A program made the translations under genes and the position numbers. From Lactobacillus sp. W8174 (lineage in GTDB: Bacteria > Bacillota > Bacilli > Lactobacillales > Lactobacillaceae): a DNA stretch of 64,000 nucleotides. Positions 18,686 through 26,545 of this stretch are shown here, piece by piece. Position 1 is the stretch's first letter. Every line of letters starts with the position of its first letter. Location: positions 248,001 to 312,000 of the forward strand of contig NZ_JACFRN010000001.1 of the NCBI RefSeq assembly GCF_016100975.1, given 5' to 3'. The notes under the pieces are model-generated. The model did no database searches and was not told where the DNA came from. It worked only from the letters and a program-made list of their open reading frames with translations.

Positions 18686-19606
18686 ATGAATAATAATCAT
18701 ACTTCTAAGCAAGAGACTGTGGGTGAAGCTATACGTGATATTGCTCACCATGAACATAACTTTGCTTTAGCTGATAATTCTACTAACCATCTTGGTGATC
18801 TCGTTATTTATGGCACCCTTTATCTTTTTACACTTTTATTTTCTGATATTTGGTTTGACTGGCTGTTTGTATTGTTGGCTATTGTTGCAATCATTAGCGT
18901 AATCCGTTATCAAAACTTCTTGCGACACAAGGTTAATTCCCAAAAAATGACTTCGTTTTTCGTAAATACTAGTTTGATTTCAACTGGTGTGAGGTGTTTT
19001 GTAATAGGAAACGCACCATTATTAGCTCTTAGTATGCATACTCAGGGAAAATTTAACTTCTCCATTTCTTTGCTGGTTGGCTTAATTACTGCTTTGATTG
19101 GAACAACTTGTCAATATCATTACCTGACTAATCATCAAGTCATTGACAGGCAAAAGGAATCACCAAGCGAGACCTGCAAAAAAGCTTTTGATTTTAGTAT
19201 TAAAAGTTGCAAAAAGGGTTATGTCAACCAAGGCTTTTTCTTTGATATTGCGTGTGGTTTTGCCCTTTTGGCAAATCATTTTTCTTATGAAGAATTAATC
19301 TTAGTTAAATTTGAAGCTTGGCAATTTGTTTTAATTACTATTTTGATAGTAATGGGTACAGTTCTATTTCAAAGGTTTTTACACAATAAAGTTGTTACAA
19401 ATAATATAAGTAAAGGCTTTAAGTGGGGTACTTTATTAATGACGGCTGCGCGCGGCTATCTGATAAGTATTGCACCATGGGTTGCAGTGTGTCTGTTCAC
19501 GGGCAATTCAATCAATTGGTTAGCGGCAAACCTGTTAGGTATATTTGTTGCACTTATTGGAACTGGATTGCAATACAAATATTTACATAAAGTCAGAGTC
19601 TTTTAA
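18686..19606 (+). CDS. Membrane protein with two internally duplicated halves, unknown function
   Basis: A 306-residue membrane protein, not assigned to a named family. After a hydrophilic N-terminus (about 40 residues) there are two similar halves of about four hydrophobic segments each. RYQNFLRHKV ... GVRCFVIGNAPLLAL ... LITALIGTTCQYHYL in half one lines up with LFQRFLHNKV ... AARGYLISIAPWVAV ... IFVALIGTGLQYKYL in half two. This is an internal duplication giving about eight helices. A perfect AGGAGG is 7 bases before ATG. It has its own promoter and terminator; neighbours give no clue to the substrate. Confidence 0.75.
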   Translation: MNNNHTSKQETVGEAIRDIAHHEHNFALADNSTNHLGDLVIYGTLYLFTLLFSDIWFDWLFVLLAIVAIISVIRYQNFLRHKVNSQKMTSFFVNTSLISTGVRCFVIGNAPLLALSMHTQGKFNFSISLLVGLITALIGTTCQYHYLTNHQVIDRQKESPSETCKKAFDFSIKSCKKGYVNQGFFFDIACGFALLANHFSYEELILVKFEAWQFVLITILIVMGTVLFQRFLHNKVVTNNISKGFKWGTLLMTAARGYLISIAPWVAVCLFTGNSINWLAANLLGIFVALIGTGLQYKYLHKVRVF

Positions 19607-19658
19607 ATGCAGAGCTAAGTATGAATATATTTGACCATGAGGACACTGATACAAAGAT

Positions 19659-19694
19659 AAGCCAGTAAAAGTAATTTCTTTTACTAGCTTTTTA
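19659..19694 (+). terminator. Terminator after the duplicated membrane protein gene
   Basis: AAGCCAGTAAAAG (19659-19671) pairs with CTTTTACTAGCTT (19678-19690) with one mismatch; T-rich tail. Confidence 0.7.
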
Positions 19695-20192
19695 TATGAC
19701 ATAAAAAAACTCCATAAAGCTTGTTTAAAGCTTGTTTTTGTGCAATGCCTTAAATACTTAGCTTGAACAAAAAGCAAATTAGACAATAGAATAAAATTAT
19801 TTTCATCAGAGAAAATTATGAAAAAAGAAAAAACAAGGTTTAAAGCTCTAAATGATATTGGGCATTAAATTGCTACATGTGTTAAACCTAATTTTACTTT
19901 GAAAATAGGTAATATCTTGCGGTTATCTGCGTTAATGTGCACGGATTTTAATTTAATTTGTTTGGAGGCAAAAATCCACATAAAAATGCAAGACTAATAA
20001 TTTTTTAACTTGTCTCAATTACTACAATTGTAGGTATTTTTATCTGCCCGAACCACTAAAAAATAATACTGCTTTTAAAGTCACCACGGTAATAGAATGG
20101 ACGAGCATTATTATGACTATATTGAAAAATTGTTTCTAATATAGTTTTTTGCGTATAATAAATATGATTTTGTTAAAAGGGATGTAGTAAAA
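19695..20192. other. AT-rich gap with no intact gene
   Basis: About 500 bases with no convincing ORF. There is an 11-base tandem word (AAAGCTTGTTT repeated once near 19716-19737). An orphan ribosome-site-like TTTGGAGG at about 19961-19970 has no start codon at the right distance. A short apolar frame (LVSITTIVGIFICP) follows at about 20010. This looks like decayed coding sequence. A promoter-like TATAAT-rich stretch precedes the next gene. Confidence 0.4.
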
Positions 20193-21287
20193 ATGAAGTG
20201 GTTAAAGAAATTAAATAAGCCCATCTGGATGCTTCATGAATTACTTGCTATTTTTATAGCAGTTTTATTATCATTTTTAATTCTGTATAACAAGTTTACT
20301 TGCTATCTTACTTCTCAATTTATAATTGCTTTTGGTATAAATACCTGTATTTGCTTTTTAAAATTTAGAAAAAATAAGAGATTAAATCAAACTTTTTTAC
20401 TCACCATATTTTTTATTTTAAGTTTAACTCTTTGTAGTCTTTTTTATGGGATTATATTTAGTTTACTTTTCTATTATTTTTTTGCAAATTATATAGAAAA
20501 TATATTTGGCTATCAATTTTTGTTTAGAATATATTTTACTATAAACATCATATTTTCAGGGATTTCTGGTTACGTTTTTTTAATATTAGTAAATTTTATT
20601 ACAAACATTGGATTATTTACTGGTAAAAAAGATCCTCAAAAAATGATTAATATACTAACCGTGGTTTTTGCAATTATTAGTCCGATAACTGCAAAAATTC
20701 TCACATCAAATATGCTTTATGATTTATTAAATAAAAATTTTGCTAAAATACCTGATAATTATGTCTATGACAATATAAATGTCATAGTTTGTATAATTTC
20801 AACTTTATCAATACTATATTTTCTTTTGGTTTTGTATTGTATTCTTTTATTAAAGATAGTTAAAAAAAGTTCCATTGATAAAGGTAAAATTTTTGTGGTT
20901 TTTATAAGAAGCCTTATAGTTACAATAGTTACACTTATAGGACTTTATACTATTATTCAACCAGATGCTACTCTAAATTCTTATACTTTTGTTATCAAAG
21001 ATAAATTAATAGGAAATAAATCTACTAATAAAATTACAGTGATTCCTAAAGGAAGTAAAAACAGAAAATCCGTACCAACAAAATACGATGAGGAAAAATT
21101 GTCATTTACTGCTGCAGCCGCAAGTGTTTACCCAATTCTTGATACATGGCAATGTGTAAATGATGAAATTAAATTAGAACTAAAGAAGAAAAAACGAAAA
21201 AAGAAGAAAAAACGAAAAAAGAAAAAAAAACGAAAAAAGAAAAAAAAACGAAAAAAGAAGCTCGATAGTAAAAATTTAAAAAAATAA
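20193..21287 (+). CDS. Membrane protein with Lys/Arg repeat tail, unknown function
   Basis: A 364-residue protein with about seven or eight hydrophobic segments in residues 15-270, unusually rich in Phe, Ile and Tyr and very AT-rich compared with its neighbours. A polar region (about 275-325) follows. The C-terminus is a run of Lys with a single Arg every six residues (KKKRKK units). The tail is encoded by an 18-base tandem repeat at 21183-21260. The Cys-Leu-Ile-rich composition and low GC suggest acquisition by transfer. Family not recognised. AAAAGGGATG precedes the ATG. Confidence 0.6.
   Translation: MKWLKKLNKPIWMLHELLAIFIAVLLSFLILYNKFTCYLTSQFIIAFGINTCICFLKFRKNKRLNQTFLLTIFFILSLTLCSLFYGIIFSLLFYYFFANYIENIFGYQFLFRIYFTINIIFSGISGYVFLILVNFITNIGLFTGKKDPQKMINILTVVFAIISPITAKILTSNMLYDLLNKNFAKIPDNYVYDNINVIVCIISTLSILYFLLVLYCILLLKIVKKSSIDKGKIFVVFIRSLIVTIVTLIGLYTIIQPDATLNSYTFVIKDKLIGNKSTNKITVIPKGSKNRKSVPTKYDEEKLSFTAAAASVYPILDTWQCVNDEIKLELKKKKRKKKKKRKKKKKRKKKKKRKKKLDSKNLKK
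21183..21260 (+). repeat. 18-base tandem repeat encoding the KKKRKK tail
   Basis: Four copies of an A-rich unit with CGA recurring exactly every 18 bases (C at 21195, 21213, 21231 and 21249). The unit length is a multiple of three, so copy-number change lengthens or shortens the tail without a frameshift. Confidence 0.8.
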
Positions 21288-21412
21288 AAATTTTTATTTA
21301 TTATACGTTAAGATTAAATCAATACTAATTTTCCCTTAATAAATTTAACTACATTACTCATGGTAGGACTAACCACATCATTTAATGATTTTTCACAAAA
21401 GAGGGTGAAAGA

Positions 21413-22120
21413 ATGGATACTTATTTAACCAAAAAATCTGCAATTAAAGAAGCAATTCCAACAATATTCGGCTATATTGGCATTAGTACGGCTTTTGGAA
21501 TTATTGGCAAAGCCAGTGGCTTTTCTACTTTGGAAGTTTGCTTGATGTCTATTCTGATTTATGCCGGATCCGTTCAATTAACCACTCTGAATATGCTGGT
21601 TGCGGGCAGCCCGATTGCTTCAATTGTTTTAGCCGCTTTCCTGGTCAATTCTCGAGTAATTCTTATGAGCACGACTGTAGCAGGTTACTTAAAACAAGAA
21701 AATTTAAAAAGTAATATTTTGATAGGAACTTTTCTCACTGATGAAAGTTTTGCTCTCGGTATGAATAAAATTAATTATACAAATGACAAGTTAAATTTTA
21801 ACTGGTTTAACACAGTAAATATTGTTTCTTACATAACCTGGCAAGTTGGAACACTTTTGGGAGCAGTATTGGGCAGTTTTATTACTGATCCTAAAAAATT
21901 AGGGCTTGACTTTGCTATTGTAGCAATGTTTATCGGTTTGCTTTATTTGCAGGTAATTGGGGACAAAAAACTAAATAAAGTACTCCAAATAATTGTGATA
22001 TTGATTTCTTTTGCGCTGACATATTTACTGACTATTATTTTACCTGCCAACTTAGTGGTAATAGTTGTAACCTTAATTGGTTGTAGTTTAGGAATGGTAA
22101 TAAAGCATGTCTTCTTCTGA
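21413..22120 (+). CDS. azlC: AzlC family branched-chain amino acid exporter, large subunit (copy 1)
   Basis: A 235-residue membrane protein. Motifs are AIPTIFGYIGISTAFGIIGKASGF, LIYAGSVQ, VNSRVILMSTTVAGYL and LGTFLTDESFALGMNKINY-type text, all diagnostic of AzlC. With the small AzlD partner it exports branched-chain amino acids or analogues. Start ATG 21413 follows GAGGGTG. The next gene overlaps by 14 bases. A second, closely similar pair lies at 25838-26858. Confidence 0.85.
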   Translation: MDTYLTKKSAIKEAIPTIFGYIGISTAFGIIGKASGFSTLEVCLMSILIYAGSVQLTTLNMLVAGSPIASIVLAAFLVNSRVILMSTTVAGYLKQENLKSNILIGTFLTDESFALGMNKINYTNDKLNFNWFNTVNIVSYITWQVGTLLGAVLGSFITDPKKLGLDFAIVAMFIGLLYLQVIGDKKLNKVLQIIVILISFALTYLLTIILPANLVVIVVTLIGCSLGMVIKHVFF

Positions 22121-22430
22121 ATACATTTTAACGACAATCATTTTCTGTGGAATCACCACTTTGTTATCTAGAGTGATACCTTTTGTCTTGTTGAAAAAAT
22201 TCACCTTGCCGCCAAAATTAGTTGAATTTTTGTCTTTTGTGCCTATAGTAATAATGGCTGCTCTTTGGTTTAGTAACTTATTAATAGCAAAACCAGGTCA
22301 TTTGCCTCAACTTAACATGCAGTATGCTTTGGCTTCACTGCCAACATTTATTTCCGCAATTATTAGTAAGTCACTCTTAATCATTGTGATAGTTGGTATG
22401 ATTTCACTAGCAGTTCTGCGTTTAATTTAA
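22107..22430 (+). CDS. azlD: AzlD small subunit (copy 1)
   Basis: A 107-residue membrane protein with about four helices. Family text is GITTLLSRVIPFVLLKKF and EFLSFVPIVIMAALWFSNLL. Its start lies within the last codons of azlC, indicating translational coupling. It forms the exporter with AzlC. Confidence 0.83.
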   Translation: MSSSEYILTTIIFCGITTLLSRVIPFVLLKKFTLPPKLVEFLSFVPIVIMAALWFSNLLIAKPGHLPQLNMQYALASLPTFISAIISKSLLIIVIVGMISLAVLRLI

Positions 22431-22646
22431 AAAACGAATGGTACTGTGTAAATTAAATACTAAAGTCGATCACCATGTGAACATTTTTTATATTTTATAA
22501 ATAGTTTGTAGTTTATTTATAATGTATAGAATAAGAAAAAACATGTAAAAAAGTATTGTGCCATATTGCTCAATGCCTTTTTGTAAAACAAAAAAATATA
22601 TAAGATTATTTTCATAGTAATGATAAAAGAAGGGTGCAGTTTATTT

Positions 22647-22844
22647 TTATAAAAATAATAGAAAATGAAATCTAGTAATTAATTTTAAAGTTGGCGAACA
22701 TTTTAATATGCTATTGACGATTTTTTCGATATTATCATCTTGCTGTGCTTTATATTCATCAAGCATATAGGCATATTCGCAGTTATTGTCATGTTTGAGT
22801 TTCCCAAACGTTTTGAAATGACATATAAAGCAATTCGTTTGCTG
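22647..22844 (-). pseudogene. Fragment of a Cys/His-containing protein gene
   Basis: A 65-codon minus-strand frame bounded by stops, with no usable start upstream. The first ATG is internal. It reads NCFICHFKTF then KLKHDNNCEYAYMLDEYK and QQDDNIEKIVNSILKCSP. The CxxC, His and later Cys spacing resembles a small zinc-binding motif followed by an acidic helix. Protein-like composition and lack of a start suggest a remnant. Family not recognised. Confidence 0.3.
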
Positions 22845-22890
22845 CTATGATAGAGAATGCAAAAGGGCATAACCCTGTTGTATTTGTATT

Positions 22891-22940
22891 ACTTCTAAGA
22901 AATCTAAATTCGAGCAGTGATTTCTTAGAAGTTTTTTATT
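22891..22940 (+). terminator. Strong terminator oriented on the plus strand
   Basis: ACTTCTAAGAAATC (22891-22904) and GATTTCTTAGAAGT (22919-22932) form a perfect 14-bp stem followed by TTTTTTATTT. On the minus strand there is no T-tract, so it is not the terminator of the minus-strand gene to its right. No plus-strand gene ends nearby. Confidence 0.75.
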
Positions 22941-22957
22941 TTCAAAATATTTAAATC

Positions 22958-23788
22958 TTATTTTTTACTTAAGCCAATTAATTCTATAGTAGACAATATA
23001 ACTTCTCCAGCAGTTAAATCAGCCGTTACTTTGCTGACTTGACCTTTTTCAGTATCTTTGCCTAATATTTCGTTTAAATTATCATCAGACCCATCTTCTG
23101 ATATCAAGTTACCTCTGCCTTTTATTGGCCGTATGACATACCTTCCGGGTTTAATATCAAGTCCTACTAACCATATACCAGCATTTATTTTTGTTTTATA
23201 TGTATATTTATCTGGTGTTGGCGTGAAGCTTGTAGACTCTATCCAGTCTAACTTGATTTTGTCATTTTTTACTAAGTTGGTAGTAAAAGAAGTTAACTGA
23301 TCTCCTTTATCATCGTTTCCTAAAATAACGTTAATAGTGAAATCGCTGTTAGATAAATTACCACTGCCCTTGACAGCTTTAATAACGTATCTGCCCGGCT
23401 TTATATCTCTACCGACCTTATACTTACCAGCGCCTAAAGTAACTGCTTTAGCTGTGTTCTTCACTGGTATAAATTTGGAAACCTTTTTGGAAGCATAGGC
23501 AGAAAGCTTTTTCCTCTTTTTTACAGGAGATGGTTTTATTGGATGAGGTACGGTAGTTTTGTATGTTTCATTATGACTCTGGGCTTTATTTGAAGTTGAT
23601 ACAAAGAAACCACAAATTAAAACTAGTATTAGTCCCCATACCAACCAACGTTTCACTAATGGCTCATTTGATGGATTTTTACTTGGTGTTGGTGCTTCTT
23701 TATAATCTTTTCTATTTTTTAATTTTCTTTCACTAATAATCATGTAAATAACAAATATTATTAGTGCAATTACCCATAAAAATTTCAT
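22958..23788 (-). CDS. Membrane-anchored protein with two repeated extracytoplasmic domains
   Basis: A 276-residue protein of unknown function. It has two hydrophobic segments (about residues 3-19 and 48-65), so an extracytoplasmic C-terminus is likely. A basic linker (KKRKKLSAYASKKV) leads to two repeats: GKYKVGRDIKPGRYVIKAVK (about residue 119) and LVGLDIKPGRYVIRPIKG (about residue 205), each followed by G(S/R)GNL and an acidic stretch. The VGxDIxPGxYxI pattern occurs in many Firmicute surface proteins without assigned function. A ribosome site, GGGAGAAGG, precedes the start. Confidence 0.65.
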   Translation of the reverse strand: MKFLWVIALIIFVIYMIISERKLKNRKDYKEAPTPSKNPSNEPLVKRWLVWGLILVLICGFFVSTSNKAQSHNETYKTTVPHPIKPSPVKKRKKLSAYASKKVSKFIPVKNTAKAVTLGAGKYKVGRDIKPGRYVIKAVKGSGNLSNSDFTINVILGNDDKGDQLTSFTTNLVKNDKIKLDWIESTSFTPTPDKYTYKTKINAGIWLVGLDIKPGRYVIRPIKGRGNLISEDGSDDNLNEILGKDTEKGQVSKVTADLTAGEVILSTIELIGLSKK

Positions 23789-23881
23789 TTGCCTTCTCCC
23801 ATTATATTTGTATCAGTATATTTATAATTTACCATTTTTATAAATGTCTTAAAAGAATAAATTTACATATGTTTTCAAGTA

Positions 23882-24137
23882 CTATTGAACATCGTATTCT
23901 ACTGGGATAACTTTACCTAAAATTTTTCCCGGCGTATCTTTTTTTAAAACAATCTAAATCATAGTCATTATTTTCAAAAATTAAGATGACTTTATCTCCA
24001 ACAAGCTTTACATGTTTTATCGTAGCCTCATTATCTATTAAGATAGCTGTCAAATCAGCATTTTCAACAGTTGGTTTTTTTATAGGCGTTACTAATGAGA
24101 CATCAGGAATAGTGGCGGCATGAAATTGCCTTTGCAA
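23882..24137 (-). pseudogene. Frameshifted 3' fragment of a gene
   Basis: On the minus strand a frame reads ATIPDVSLVTPIKKPTVENA then KVILIFENNDYDLDCFKK, and then hits a run of seven A. In the frame as given it ends KRYAGKNFR. Removing one A continues it as KKDTPGKILGKVIPVEYDVQ with a stop at 23882-23884, which looks much more like real protein. No good start is present: upstream only TTG, without a ribosome site. Most likely a decayed gene remnant, or a sequencing indel in the A7 tract. Confidence 0.45.
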
Positions 24138-24400
24138 TATAACATAAACAGCTTACAGAGGGCACATAGTCAAAAGCGTATTTTAATAAATCTTCCATTG
24201 TTTACTTTGATATCACTGTCCATTAAGTTACATATAACATCAAAACGCTATATAAGAAATTACAGCCTGACAATGTAAGACTGGTTAAAAGTTATGAGGG
24301 AGCATAAAATTGCTATCGTCGATAATGAAATAAAGTTAAGTAATACTAATCATATTGAAATACAATAAGCTTTTAAGTTAAACATTGGTTTATTAGGAAT

Positions 24401-24433
24401 AAAAGAGCAGTTTTTATAACTGCTCTTTTATAA
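24401..24433. terminator. Terminator downstream of tRNA-Ser
   Basis: AAAAGAGCAGTT (24401-24412) and AACTGCTCTTTT (24418-24429) form a 12-bp stem usable on both strands. It lies 100 bases beyond the 3' end of the minus-strand tRNA. Confidence 0.75.
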
Positions 24434-24530
24434 TGGATTCTGAATTACTATAATTAAATGGTTGGCGAACTTTTGGCGATCAAATAAATTAAAAATATTA
24501 ATATATCAAGCTTTAAAGCGATATATTTAA

Positions 24531-24619
24531 GGAGAGTACAGGATTTGAACCTGCGCGCCAAGGAAAAACTTGGTTCGCCGGATTTCGAGTCCGGTGCATT
24601 ACCACTCTGCCAACTCTCC
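24531..24619 (-). tRNA. tRNA-Ser (anticodon CGA)
   Basis: On the minus strand the sequence folds as a class II tRNA. The acceptor stem is GGAGAGT / ACTCTCC. The anticodon loop CTCGAAA gives anticodon CGA (codon UCG). A long variable arm ACCAAG-TTTTT-CTTGG is present, as is the T loop GGTTCAAATCC. CCA is not encoded. It is a single tRNA with its own promoter to the right. Confidence 0.95.
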
Positions 24620-24631
24620 ATAACGAATAAC

Positions 24632-24659
24632 ATTATACCTTAACTGAAATTTTTTTCAA
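24632..24659 (-). promoter_or_regulatory. Promoter of tRNA-Ser
   Basis: Minus strand TTGAAA (24654-24659), 16 bases, TATAAT (24632-24637), 13 bases before the tRNA 5' end. Confidence 0.65.
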
Positions 24660-24762
24660 CTTACCACTTACTCTAAACTGAACAAGTGCGTGTTTGTTGT
24701 GTATTTGCTTAATATAATATCGGAAAAAGCAATTAAATCAGTATTCACATTAGACAGCAATA

Positions 24763-25131
24763 TTACTCTTTTAAATCTCCAATTGTCTTGAGGTAGGTTT
24801 TAATTTTTTGTTCTACGAACTTGATATTATTGTCAATCTTCTTTTCTTGTTCATTCAAATCATCGAGCTGATTAAACAGTAAAACTAGTCGTTCAGGGAT
24901 GGTCTGGTCGCCTTTGTAGCGTAATTGGGCATATTTTTGCATTTTTTTGATACTCATGCCAGTCTTTTTTAAGCGAGAAATGAAACTAATCCAGGCAACA
25001 TCTTTTTCAGTATAGATGCGACGATTATTTTCATCCCGATTTGGGAAAATTAATTTTTGCTTTTCATAATAACGCAGTGTGTCAATTGAAAAGCCACTAA
25101 GTTTGGAAAATTGACCAATCGAATATTTCAT
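24763..25131 (-). CDS. MerR family transcriptional regulator
   Basis: A 122-residue MerR protein. The helix-turn-helix and wing is YSIGQFSKLSGFSIDTLRYYEKQKLI with NRRIYTEKDVAWI (residues 3-55), followed by a dimerisation coiled coil (about 80-115). It lacks Cys residues for metal sensing, so it belongs to the AdhR/NmlR-like group sensing organic or aldehyde stress. It is divergent from a carboxymuconolactone-decarboxylase-like gene whose promoter has the 19-base spacer expected for MerR activation. Confidence 0.88.
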   Translation of the reverse strand: MKYSIGQFSKLSGFSIDTLRYYEKQKLIFPNRDENNRRIYTEKDVAWISFISRLKKTGMSIKKMQKYAQLRYKGDQTIPERLVLLFNQLDDLNEQEKKIDNNIKFVEQKIKTYLKTIGDLKE

Positions 25132-25213
25132 CGTATTTCCTCCCTACAAATTCCAGCCAAATAAATGATACATTGTCATATTTTACCACTACCAAAAAAT
25201 TTTAAAATAGTGG

Positions 25214-25244
25214 TTGACATGGACTACACTCCAGCAATTATTCT
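25214..25244 (+). promoter_or_regulatory. MerR-type promoter and operator
   Basis: TTGACA (25214-25219), a 19-base spacer, TATTCT (25239-25244). The spacer carries the dyad TGGACT-AC-ACTCCA. Long spacers with an internal dyad are the hallmark of MerR-activated promoters. Confidence 0.7.
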
Positions 25245-25287
25245 GAAAACTGTTGAAAATTAGATTACAGAATAAAAGGAGAAAACT

Positions 25288-25695
25288 ATGACAAACGATG
25301 AACGCTATCAAAAAGGATTAGCAAATTTAAAAAAAGTTGACCGGGAAGGTGGCCAATCAGTTATTGATTCACTTGCTGGTTTATCTGAAGATGTAGGGCG
25401 CTACATTATTGAATTTGCATTTGGTGATGTATACGATCGTGGTGTTCTTGATCTGAAACAAAGAGAAATGATTACCATTACAACTTTGCTGACACAGGGT
25501 GACACAGAACCGCAGTTGAACGTTCATATCAATGGTGCCTTAAACGTGGGTTTAACGCCAGAAGAAATAATTGAGACATTTATTCAAACTATTCCTTATG
25601 TGGGTTTTCCGAAAGTGCTAAATGCGATTAATGTTGCTAAGAAAGTTTTCAAGGACCGAGGGATCGATTTCACAAAGACATCTAAAAGTGAATAA
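25288..25695 (+). CDS. Carboxymuconolactone decarboxylase / AhpD-fold protein
   Basis: A 135-residue protein with the CMD fold. It has YIIEFAFGDVYDRGVLDLKQ then REMITITTLLTQGDTEPQLNVHI and ALNVGLTPEEIIETFIQ, ending with a helix KVLNAINVAKKVFKD. The catalytic CxxC of AhpD peroxidase is absent, as in gamma-CMD-like proteins, so a redox role is not proven. Similar genes next to MerR regulators in lactobacilli are linked to aldehyde or oxidative stress. AAAGGAG precedes the ATG. Confidence 0.83.
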   Translation: MTNDERYQKGLANLKKVDREGGQSVIDSLAGLSEDVGRYIIEFAFGDVYDRGVLDLKQREMITITTLLTQGDTEPQLNVHINGALNVGLTPEEIIETFIQTIPYVGFPKVLNAINVAKKVFKDRGIDFTKTSKSE

Positions 25696-25705
25696 TGTCA
25701 TGATT

Positions 25706-25742
25706 AAACTAGTTGCTTGTAATAGGTAAACTAGTTTTTTAA
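25706..25742 (+). terminator. Terminator after the CMD-like gene
   Basis: AAACTAGTT and its complement AACTAGTTT-like arm (25731-25740) form a short stem with a 16-base loop and six T. Confidence 0.5.
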
Positions 25743-25837
25743 TCTAATATTTTAAACAGGGAGAGGACTTGGTTTTCAATAAACTAAGTCCAGCTTACGA
25801 AAATTTAAGTTAAAATTTTTTATTAAAGAAGTGTTAT

Positions 25838-26545
25838 ATGAAAAGTTCATTATCTAAACGTGCAGCCGTGACTGACACAATTCCAACTGTTTTCGGGTAT
25901 TTAGGAATTGCGACAGCTTTTGGTGTAATCGGCCGTGCGACCGGCTTTTCGACCATTACCGTAATTTTAATGTCGATCATAATTTATGCCGGATCAGCAG
26001 AATTTACAGCTGTTAGTATGTTGGCAGCAGGTAGTCCGATTATTTCAATTATCTTTGCTACATTTATGGTCAATTCAAGGATGATTTTGATGAGTACGAC
26101 CGTTGCACCCTATTTCAAAAAAGACAGCTTGGGCAAAGGTGTTTTAATTGGCACTCTTCTAACTGATGAAAGCTTTGCTTTAGCGATGAATAAAATTAAT
26201 TATACTAAAGGTAAAATGAGTTTTAGCTGGTTCAATACCGAAAATATGATTTCATATAAAACTTGGATATTTGCCACAGCGATTGGCGCCATACTGGGCA
26301 ACTTTATTAAAGATCCAAAACAATTAGGACTCGATTTTGCAAATGTGGCAATGTTTATTGGTTTGTTATATTTGCAAGTAAATAGTGATAAATCTTTAAA
26401 TAAGCTGTTACAAGTAATAGTAATTTTGTTGACATTGGTGTTGACTTACATTTTGACAATGATTTTGCCAGCTAGTCTAGTTATTATTGCTGTAACACTT
26501 ATTGGATGTACATTGGGGATGGTAATAAAAGGTGTCTTCTTCTAA
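25838..26545 (+). CDS. azlC: AzlC family branched-chain amino acid exporter, large subunit (copy 2)
   Basis: A 235-residue protein of the same length as copy 1 at 21413 and similar throughout: TIPTVFGYLGIATAFGVIGRATGF, IIYAGSAEF, VNSRMILMSTTVAPYF, LTDESFALAMNKINYTKGK. It has the same 14-base overlap with its azlD. The two pairs are clearly paralogues separated by about 3.4 kb. The ribosome site is poor (AAAGAAGTGTTAT). Confidence 0.85.
   Translation: MKSSLSKRAAVTDTIPTVFGYLGIATAFGVIGRATGFSTITVILMSIIIYAGSAEFTAVSMLAAGSPIISIIFATFMVNSRMILMSTTVAPYFKKDSLGKGVLIGTLLTDESFALAMNKINYTKGKMSFSWFNTENMISYKTWIFATAIGAILGNFIKDPKQLGLDFANVAMFIGLLYLQVNSDKSLNKLLQVIVILLTLVLTYILTMILPASLVIIAVTLIGCTLGMVIKGVFF

Larger units (their letters stand above)
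22431..22957. other. AT-rich gap with a decayed minus-strand ORF and a plus-oriented terminator
   Basis: About 530 bases without an intact gene. It contains a 65-codon minus-strand frame without a start codon (22647-22844) and, at 22891-22940, a strong hairpin whose T-tract reads on the plus strand. Both are listed separately. The word TTGGCGAAC at 22692 recurs at 24462. Confidence 0.5.

Noticed and set aside
19583-19786. 67-codon minus-strand ORF after the duplicated membrane protein gene
   Set aside because: It overlaps a real gene end and its terminator, has no ribosome site and no recognisable motif.
21183-21260. CRISPR-like regular repeat
   Set aside because: The 18-base unit has no spacers and lies in a coding frame; it is a simple coding tandem repeat. 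No CRISPR array was seen in the window.
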